Below are positions 1-6,074 of a stretch of 6,074 nt of DNA, one piece after another. Made by a program: the position numbers and the translations under genes. Position 1 is the first letter of the stretch; each line of letters opens with the position of its first letter. The stretch comes from Cypionkella sp. (GTDB lineage Bacteria > Pseudomonadota > Alphaproteobacteria > Rhodobacterales > Rhodobacteraceae): assembly GCA_018063485.1 (NCBI GenBank), contig JAGPBG010000148.1:1-6074 (forward strand). The letters run 5' to 3'. The notes beneath the pieces were generated by a model that did no database searches, was not told the origin of the DNA, and saw nothing but the letters and a program-made list of their open reading frames with translations.

Positions 1-491
1 TCGGGAAAGAACATCAACCGGTGCCCACGGCGCAACCGCTGCTCGAACACCTCTTGCTGGCGCTTGGCCTCACTGCCCTTTCGCGCGATGAACACAGTTC
101 CCGTCGCCCGCGCCAACCAGCCGATCCCGGCCCAGTCACTCACTTCGGATTTTGCCACGAAATAGCCGCGCTGTGCTGCATTCAGGGCGAAAATATCCAA
201 CCATGAAGAATGATTGGCCACAATCGCCCCGCGATGACGCATCGGTTTGCCAGAAATCACCAAAGGCATTTGCAATATCGGGAAAGCGGCGCGGCAGACA
301 AATTGGGTCACAAACGGCGACAGCGGGCGCGTCGCCCCCCAGATGGGCCGCTCGATCAGCCGCACCGCCAGCAACACCAACAGGCTGCCATAGGTCAAAG
401 TTCCCAAAACCCCGCCGCGCAGCAAAACCAGCAGCCAGCCCAGTGGCCCGATCCGTGGCAAATCCATCGGAACGTCACGCCAATCGCTCAT
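1..491 (-). CDS. olsA: Lyso-ornithine lipid O-acyltransferase (PlsC-type), 3' end beyond window
   Basis: This membrane-bound acyltransferase is expected to transfer an acyl chain from acyl-ACP to the 3-hydroxyl of lyso-ornithine lipid, completing ornithine lipid. The frame opens at the ATG at 491-489 and stays open for 163 codons to the left edge, so the C-terminal part is missing. Visible features are a hydrophobic segment at about residues 18-45 that could anchor it in the inner membrane, the catalytic HX4D motif within NHSSWLD (His94, Asp99), and the second acyltransferase block GTVFIARKG (131-139). The third block starts as MFFP (160-163) and is cut just where FPEG would be read. Its start overlaps the olsB stop in an ATGA, which supports the OlsA role over a generic PlsC. 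In some Rhodobacter species OlsA also makes phosphatidic acid, so a second PlsC activity is possible. No better start is visible; the overlap fixes this one. Confidence 0.87.
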   Translation of the reverse strand, partial: MSDWRDVPMDLPRIGPLGWLLVLLRGGVLGTLTYGSLLVLLAVRLIERPIWGATRPLSPFVTQFVCRAAFPILQMPLVISGKPMRHRGAIVANHSSWLDIFALNAAQRGYFVAKSEVSDWAGIGWLARATGTVFIARKGSEAKRQQEVFEQRLRRGHRLMFFP

Positions 492-1273
492 GGCGCCCTC
501 GCGGATTTACGCAGATAAAAGGCGCGATGCTTTTCACTCATCCGCGCGGTGTCCATGATCAGGCAGACATCGGTGGTGTTGAACGCATGGTCAATCCAGG
601 CCCCCTCGCCGATAAAGCCGCCCAGCCGCAGATAGGCTTTGATCAACGCTGGCGTTGCCGCCATTGCCGCCCGCCGGTCCAGTTGATCCGCTGGCACCAG
701 ATCCATGCGTTGCAATTGCGCGGCGCGCGCCCGCACCCGCAAGGCTGGCGGAGCCAGATGATGGGCGTGCAGATACGAAAGCGCCGGGGCCAATGCCGCA
801 ATGTCGGTGCCGTGAAAGGATGCCACCCCGAACATGATCTCAATCTGATGCGCCAGCACATAATCAGCCAGACCATTCCACAACAAGAACATCGCGGACC
901 CGCCGCGGTATTGGGCATGAACGCAAGACCGCCCCAGTTCCAGCAAGCGTCGCCCCGAAGACCGCAGCGGCGTCAGATCATATTCATCTTCGGAATAAAA
1001 CCGCTGCCCCACAGCCATCCGGTCCGACCGCAACAGCCGGTAAACCCCAACCACATCCTCCAATGCAGCCGGATCCCGCCGCCGGTCGATCAGCAGCATA
1101 TGGTCAAACAACGGATCGAACGCGTCACGTTCCAGCCGGTTGACCCGATCAACCATAGCACCCGTTCCACCCAGTTCCTCGACAAATACCTGATAGCGAA
1201 GCCTTTGCGCAGCCCGCAGGTCGCGGTCATTCTCTGCCAGTCGCAAGGTGAAATCTGGCTCGTCAACGATCAT
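488..1273 (-). CDS. olsB: L-ornithine N(alpha)-acyltransferase (lyso-ornithine lipid synthase)
   Basis: OlsB joins a 3-hydroxyacyl group from acyl-ACP to the alpha-amino group of ornithine, the first step of phosphorus-free ornithine lipid synthesis at the inner membrane. The 261-residue product is near the usual length for this GNAT-fold family (Acetyltransf_5, often labelled 'putative hemolysin'). Recognisable stretches are LRYQVFVEEL (25-34), the cofactor-site region ELGRSCVHAQYRGG (112-125), FGVASFHG (148-155), and the C-terminal LRLGGFIGEGAWIDHAFNTTDV (215-236), which is highly typical of OlsB. The adjoining acyltransferase gene completes the pathway. The ATG at 1273 has only a modest purine-rich sequence upstream (AGCAGG). 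A promoter-like pair lies at 1314-1342. I found no recognisable Pho box upstream, although this pathway is phosphate-controlled in several bacteria. Function is inferred from family resemblance and pairing. Confidence 0.9.
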   Translation of the reverse strand: MIVDEPDFTLRLAENDRDLRAAQRLRYQVFVEELGGTGAMVDRVNRLERDAFDPLFDHMLLIDRRRDPAALEDVVGVYRLLRSDRMAVGQRFYSEDEYDLTPLRSSGRRLLELGRSCVHAQYRGGSAMFLLWNGLADYVLAHQIEIMFGVASFHGTDIAALAPALSYLHAHHLAPPALRVRARAAQLQRMDLVPADQLDRRAAMAATPALIKAYLRLGGFIGEGAWIDHAFNTTDVCLIMDTARMSEKHRAFYLRKSARAP

Positions 1274-1313
1274 TCCGACTTACCTGCTGCCAAAGGAGCT
1301 GTGCCCCGGACCG

Positions 1314-1342
1314 GTCTTAAGCCAGCCCCCTGCCCAGTGCAA
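1314..1342 (-). promoter_or_regulatory. Candidate promoter of olsBA
   Basis: On the minus strand TTGCAC (1342-1337) and TAAGAC (1319-1314) are separated by exactly 17 bases. The -10 hexamer ends 40 bases before the olsB ATG. Each hexamer matches the sigma-70 consensus at only three of six positions, so spacing and position carry most of the argument. An 8-base palindrome, GACCGGTC (1309-1316), overlaps the downstream edge and could be an operator or chance. The candidate also lies just downstream of the proposed DUF3553 terminator, which fits separate transcription of olsBA. Confidence 0.35.
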
Positions 1343-1370
1343 CGGTGATCCCCGGAAAGGGCGGGTGGCG

Positions 1371-1390
1371 CAAAAACAATCACCGATTGT
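1371..1390 (-). terminator. Possible intrinsic terminator after the DUF3553 gene
   Basis: Read on the minus strand, ACAATC (1390-1385), loop GGT, and GATTGT (1381-1376) form a perfect 6-bp stem, followed by a run of T at 1376-1372. It begins 28 bases after the DUF3553 stop codon, where a terminator would be expected. The stem is short and AT-rich with a tight loop, so termination might be weak. It would separate the DUF3553 transcript from olsBA. Confidence 0.5.
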
Positions 1391-1418
1391 GTTAACCCTT
1401 TATTGACCACATACTGCG

Positions 1419-1592
1419 TCAAATGCCGAACACCGGCTGCAGTTCGGCATGCCGCAAATCAATCACCACCTTGCCCGCATGTTCGAAATTCACTGTCACC
1501 CGCCCGCCGATATTGGATTGTACCTGTCCCAGCCCCCACTCGGGGCGGGCTGGATGATAAACCATCATACCCGGCTCAAACATTGATGTCAT
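1419..1592 (-). CDS. DUF3553 family small protein, Tudor-like pattern
   Basis: This 57-residue protein belongs to a short family (DUF3553) common in Alphaproteobacteria and without an assigned function. The sequence is nearly all one small domain: FEPGMMVYHPARPEWGLGQV (5-24), SNIGGRVTVNFEHAGKVVID (26-45), then LRHAELQPV. Alternating beta-strand segments and the 'V-HP...WG.GQV...V.F...G' pattern resemble the Tudor-like domain at the C-terminus of UvrD/PcrA, which contacts RNA polymerase; that is a pattern comparison, not a proven homology. There is no signal peptide or membrane segment. The frame extends upstream to a TTG at 1607, but the ATG at 1592 has GAAGGGG at 1605-1599 with a 6-base spacing, so I take it as the start. 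An ATG at 1583 is a weaker alternative. The gene is divergent from chpT with 26 bases between the starts. Confidence 0.85.
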   Translation of the reverse strand: MTSMFEPGMMVYHPARPEWGLGQVQSNIGGRVTVNFEHAGKVVIDLRHAELQPVFGI

Positions 1593-1598
1593 TTGCTG

Positions 1599-1605
1599 CC
1601 CCTTC
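1599..1605 (-). promoter_or_regulatory. Ribosome binding site of the DUF3553 gene
   Basis: GAAGGGG on the minus strand lies 6 bases before the ATG at 1592. It decides that start over the in-frame TTG at 1607 and ATG at 1583. It directly abuts the plus-strand site of chpT at 1606-1610. Confidence 0.6.
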
Positions 1606-1610
1606 AAGGA
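1606..1610 (+). promoter_or_regulatory. Ribosome binding site of the chpT-like gene
   Basis: AAGGA ends 8 bases before the ATG at 1619. It selects that start over in-frame upstream starts at 1586 (ATG) and further back, none of which has a comparable site. The resulting N-terminus also matches where the family begins, just before the phospho-accepting helix. Confidence 0.7.
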
Positions 1611-1618
1611 TCATCCCG

Positions 1619-2221
1619 ATGCCTGAAAAACCTGATCTCGCGGCCTTGCTTGGCTCACGCATCTGCCATGATCTTATCAGCCCTCTGGGCGCAATCGGCA
1701 ACGGGGTTGAGTTGTTGATGATGGCCGGAGGGCAATCCGGCCCGGAAATCTCGCTGATCGCTGAAAGCGTCATGAATGCCAACGCCCGTATCCGCTATTT
1801 CCGCATAGCTTTCGGCGCCAGCGGCAACGGCCTTGATCAGCGCATCAGCCGCTCTGAAGTGGCGACGATCCTCGATGACATGACCTGCGGCTCACGGTTG
1901 CAAATCGAATGGCAAAGCCCGCCCGATCTGTCGCGGCGCGAGGTGAAGCTGGCGCTTTTGCTGATCCTGTGCCTTGAAACCGCCATGCCCTACGGGGGCC
2001 GCATCGAGGTTGAGCGCAGCGAGACACGTTGGGCCATCACCGGCACCGCCACGAAACTGAAACTCGATACCGCGCTTTGGAATCTGTTGGCAGACCCAGG
2101 CATCTTACCTGAGATTGGCCCGCAACATGTGCATTTCCTGCTGGCCCTCGAAGAAATCATGCGCCAGCATCGCCGCCTGTTGACGACTCTGACCGATAGC
2201 GAGATCCGCTTTTCCTTCTAA
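1619..2221 (+). CDS. chpT: ChpT-like histidine phosphotransferase
   Basis: ChpT is a cytoplasmic phosphotransferase that, in Caulobacter and relatives, passes phosphate from the receiver domain of hybrid kinase CckA to CtrA (and CpdR), so affecting cell cycle, motility and, in Rhodobacterales, gene-transfer-agent control. The product is 200 residues. The N-terminal helical dimerisation part carries the H-box [20 protein letters not shown] (13-32) with His17 as the expected phosphorylated residue, then [14 protein letters not shown] (54-67), typical of the family. The C-terminal half resembles a histidine-kinase ATPase fold, but I see no ATP-binding N, G1 or G2 boxes, as expected for ChpT. The start at 1619 rests on AAGGA at 1606-1610; the open frame extends further upstream only as antisense to the DUF3553 gene. 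The stop TAA interlocks with the proA stop. The CtrA pathway role is inferred from the family; partners are not in this window. Confidence 0.88.
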   Translation: MPEKPDLAALLGSRICHDLISPLGAIGNGVELLMMAGGQSGPEISLIAESVMNANARIRYFRIAFGASGNGLDQRISRSEVATILDDMTCGSRLQIEWQSPPDLSRREVKLALLLILCLETAMPYGGRIEVERSETRWAITGTATKLKLDTALWNLLADPGILPEIGPQHVHFLLALEEIMRQHRRLLTTLTDSEIRFSF

Positions 2222-3465
2222 GGCCGAATCGTCCCGTTTCCGGTCACCAGATATTTGAAACTGGTCAACTGCTCGGCTCCCACGGGCCCGCGCGCGTGCA
2301 GTTTGCCGGTGGCAATGCCAATCTCGGCCCCCATGCCGAATTCGCCACCATCGGCAAATTGGGTCGAGGCGTTGCGCATCAATATCGCCGAATCCAGCCG
2401 CTGAAAGAACCGCGCCGCCGTCTCGTCATTCTCGGTCAGAATGCTTTCGGTATGATTGGACCCATAGCGCCGGATATGCGAAATCGCCTCATCCACCCCA
2501 TCGACCAGCTTCACCGCGATGATCTTGTCAAGGAACTCGCGCCCGAAATCCTCGGGCTGGGCGGCCACCGTGCCGGGTATCTTCAGCAACTCGGCGTCCA
2601 CCCGCACTTCAACCCCCGCCGCCAACAGATCCTCGATCAGAACCGCACCATGCCTGGTGTAAAACTGCCAATCAAGCAGCAGACATTCCGCAGCCCCGCA
2701 CACTCCGGGCCTGCGGGTCTTGGCATTCAACACCACAGCCCGCGCCTTTTGCAGATCGGCATCACGGTCGGCATAGACGTGACAAATCCCCTCCAGATGC
2801 GCAAACACCGGCACCCGAGCCTCGGCCTGCACCAGCGCCACCAGGCCCTTGCCACCGCGAGGCACGATCACGTCGATATAGTCCACGGCGCGCAGCATCG
2901 CGGTCACCATCTCGCGGTCCCGCGTGGGGATCATCTGGATCGCATCCGCCGGCAGACGCGCCTCGCGCAGTCCCCAAACCATGCAGTCATGCAAAGCCTC
3001 CGAGGAATGAAAACTCTCTGATCCGCCGCGTAAAATCACTGCATTGCCCGCCTTCAGGGCCAGGGCACCCGCATCCGCCGTCACATTCGGGCGGCTTTCA
3101 TAGATCACGCCTATCACCCCTAGCGGAGTTGCAACCCTTTGAATATGCAAGCCATTCGGACGGTCCCATTCGGCCAGAACACGTCCCACCGGATCAGGCT
3201 GCTCGGCGACAGTGCGCAAACTATCCACAATCGCGCGCAGCCGCCCCTCATCCAGCCGCAGCCGGTCCATCATGGCGGGGCCAAGGCCCTTTTCTTCGCC
3301 ATAGGCAATATCCATCGAATTGGCGTCAAAGATCGCTTGCCGATCCTCCCAAACCTTATGCGCCGCCGCAATCAGCGCCGCATATTTGCGTTCCTGGCTG
3401 GCATAGGCCAGTTCTGTGGCCGCTGCCCGCGCGCGCGTCCCGATGTCCCGCATCAAATCCGACAT
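2218..3465 (-). CDS. proA: Gamma-glutamyl phosphate reductase
   Basis: ProA reduces gamma-glutamyl phosphate with NADPH to glutamate-5-semialdehyde, which cyclises and is reduced by ProC to proline. The 415-residue product is full length for this aldehyde-dehydrogenase-fold enzyme. Family landmarks are [19 protein letters not shown] (114-132), [14 protein letters not shown] (137-150), [10 protein letters not shown] (199-208), [12 protein letters not shown] (220-231), the catalytic-cysteine segment [14 protein letters not shown] (247-260, Cys256), and the C-terminal [19 protein letters not shown] region followed by ARGPVG. A purine-rich stretch (AGGAAAGGGCGG) precedes the ATG at 3465; Met5 is a weaker alternative start. 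It follows proB by 48 bases in the same direction, so co-transcription is likely. Its TAG stop (2220-2218) overlaps the TAA stop of the convergent chpT gene, leaving no space between them for a terminator. Confidence 0.97.
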   Translation of the reverse strand: MSDLMRDIGTRARAAATELAYASQERKYAALIAAAHKVWEDRQAIFDANSMDIAYGEEKGLGPAMMDRLRLDEGRLRAIVDSLRTVAEQPDPVGRVLAEWDRPNGLHIQRVATPLGVIGVIYESRPNVTADAGALALKAGNAVILRGGSESFHSSEALHDCMVWGLREARLPADAIQMIPTRDREMVTAMLRAVDYIDVIVPRGGKGLVALVQAEARVPVFAHLEGICHVYADRDADLQKARAVVLNAKTRRPGVCGAAECLLLDWQFYTRHGAVLIEDLLAAGVEVRVDAELLKIPGTVAAQPEDFGREFLDKIIAVKLVDGVDEAISHIRRYGSNHTESILTENDETAARFFQRLDSAILMRNASTQFADGGEFGMGAEIGIATGKLHARGPVGAEQLTSFKYLVTGNGTIRP

Positions 3466-3513
3466 CTTCCGCCCTTTCCTCTTGGCAAAATTACTCTCGG
3501 GCGGCCCCAGGGA

Positions 3514-5678
<2,165 letters not shown>

Positions 5679-5682
5679 TCAG

Positions 5683-5711
5683 GCGATACAGGATCAGAGA
5701 GAATACCTCAA
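5683..5711 (-). promoter_or_regulatory. Weak candidate promoter of obgE-proB-proA
   Basis: In the 160-base gap upstream of obgE, TTGAGG (5711-5706) and TATCGC (5688-5683) are 17 bases apart on the minus strand, and the -10 hexamer ends 31 bases before the obgE ATG. The -35 hexamer is a fair match and the -10 is poor (TAT only). A second TTGACG occurs further upstream (about 5748-5753) without a convincing -10. The gap is long enough for a promoter, but read-through from the GNAT gene is equally possible. Confidence 0.3.
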
Positions 5712-5811
5712 GCACAGGGATTTTGCCCCGGTTTGGCCATCGCGCATTGCGTCAAGTTTCGAAATCGGAGGTTTATCGGATGACTTTGGCTTTTGCCTGA
5801 TGAGGGGTCAT

Positions 5812-6074
5812 TCAGCCCCATGGAGACAGCTCGGATTTCACGCCTTTCCGGCCTTTCGTCTCGCCGGGAAGTTCCACCGCTTGCGGCCGCGTCATTTCAT
5901 ACATCCAGCACAAGGCGGGTTCCGCCCTGCCGCATGAGGCGTGCAGGGCTTCCGACACCCGCCGAAATCCGCATTTTTCCAGCACCCGCGCCGAGGCAGG
6001 ATTATCGGCAAAGACCCCTGCTGACAGGGCCGACAGGCCAAAGCGAGCGAACAGAAAGCCACAAAAGCCGCGCA
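5812..6074 (-). CDS. GNAT family N-acetyltransferase, C-terminal part (5' end beyond window)
   Basis: The frame is open from the right edge to a TGA at 5814-5812 and gives the last 86 residues of a protein. It contains SALSAGVFADNPASARVLEKCGFRRVSE, the characteristic end of the RimJ/RimL-like GNAT fold: the N-x-x-S segment and the 'LEKCGF' strand-helix that closes the acetyl-CoA site. A final strand (LCWMYEMTRP) follows. These enzymes transfer acetyl groups from acetyl-CoA to amines; the substrate cannot be told, since the N-terminal half is missing. The last 25 or so residues after MTRP are polar with several lysines and look like a disordered tail outside the fold. The gene points the same way as obgE and may be co-transcribed with it. 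Confidence 0.85.
   Translation of the reverse strand, partial: RGFCGFLFARFGLSALSAGVFADNPASARVLEKCGFRRVSEALHASCGRAEPALCWMYEMTRPQAVELPGETKGRKGVKSELSPWG

Noticed and set aside
152..1348. Plus-strand open frame of 398 codons opposite olsB and olsA
   Set aside because: It is antisense to well-supported olsB and olsA. Its product is rich in Arg, Pro, His and Gln with no recognisable domain, as expected for a shadow frame in GC-rich DNA.
1530..1552. GC-rich inverted repeat (CAGCCC ... GGGCTG) inside the DUF3553 gene
   Set aside because: It encodes the conserved 'ARPEWGLG' part of the protein and has no T-run on either side, so coding constraint explains it better than a terminator.
1403..1618. Longer N-terminus for the chpT-like protein (start upstream of 1619)
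   Set aside because: The extra 72 residues are the antisense of the DUF3553 gene, have no family resemblance, and lack a ribosome site as good as the AAGGA before 1619.
1661..1725. Hexamers (TTGCCG, TAAGAT or GATAAG) on the minus strand inside chpT as a promoter for the DUF3553 gene
   Set aside because: Spacing is either 19 bases or uses a poor -10; the match is too weak to list as a feature, although a promoter must lie somewhere in this area if the transcript is not leaderless.
2296..3021. Plus-strand open frame of 241 codons opposite proA
   Set aside because: It is antisense to conserved proA, has biased composition (His, Gln, Arg, Pro), no family resemblance and no convincing ribosome site.
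3466..3513. GC-rich stretch followed by AATTTT between proB and proA as a possible terminator
   Set aside because: The complementary arms are too short and imperfect for a stable stem, and proB and proA are expected to be co-transcribed.

Overview
The window looks like ordinary chromosomal DNA from an alphaproteobacterium, most likely a member of the Rhodobacterales (Roseobacter/Rhodobacter group). The reasons are its high GC content, the protein sequences, and the gene neighbourhood: a GNAT acetyltransferase, obgE, proB and proA, then a ChpT-type phosphotransferase on the other strand, a DUF3553 protein, and olsB-olsA. Taxonomy is inferred from family resemblance; no database search was run. 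I see no mobile element, CRISPR array, tRNA, rRNA or sign of recent horizontal transfer.

Layout, left to right. (1) 1-1273, minus strand: the ornithine-lipid pair. olsB (488-1273) overlaps the start of olsA by four bases (ATGA), and olsA runs off the left edge before its FPEG motif is complete. (2) 1274-1418: a 145-base gap with a promoter-like hexamer pair for olsB, a compact hairpin plus U-tract that could terminate the DUF3553 transcript, and a TTAA-N7-TTGAC motif resembling a CtrA box. (3) 1419-1592, minus: a 57-residue DUF3553 protein, a small beta-rich domain whose sequence pattern recalls the Tudor domain at the C-terminus of UvrD/PcrA helicases. (4) 1619-2221, plus: a ChpT-like histidine phosphotransferase, the only plus-strand gene. 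Its start lies 26 bases from the DUF3553 start, and the two Shine-Dalgarno sequences abut back to back. Its stop codon interlocks with that of proA. (5) 2218-5651, minus: obgE-proB-proA. ObgE is a ribosome-associated GTPase; ProB and ProA are the first two enzymes of proline synthesis. proB starts at TTG inside the end of obgE with a strong GGAGG. (6) 5652-5811: a 160-base gap with a weak promoter candidate for obgE. (7) 5812-6074, minus: the C-terminal part of a GNAT N-acetyltransferase that continues past the right edge.

Three themes are combined: membrane lipid synthesis (OlsBA), response-regulator phosphorelay (ChpT, normally relaying phosphate from CckA to CtrA), and growth/translation with proline synthesis (Obg-ProBA). 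Nothing here amounts to a new multi-gene system. The points most worth a second look are the very tight packing around chpT (overlapping divergent start regions on one side, interlocked convergent stops on the other) and the stand-alone Tudor-like DUF3553 protein beside it.
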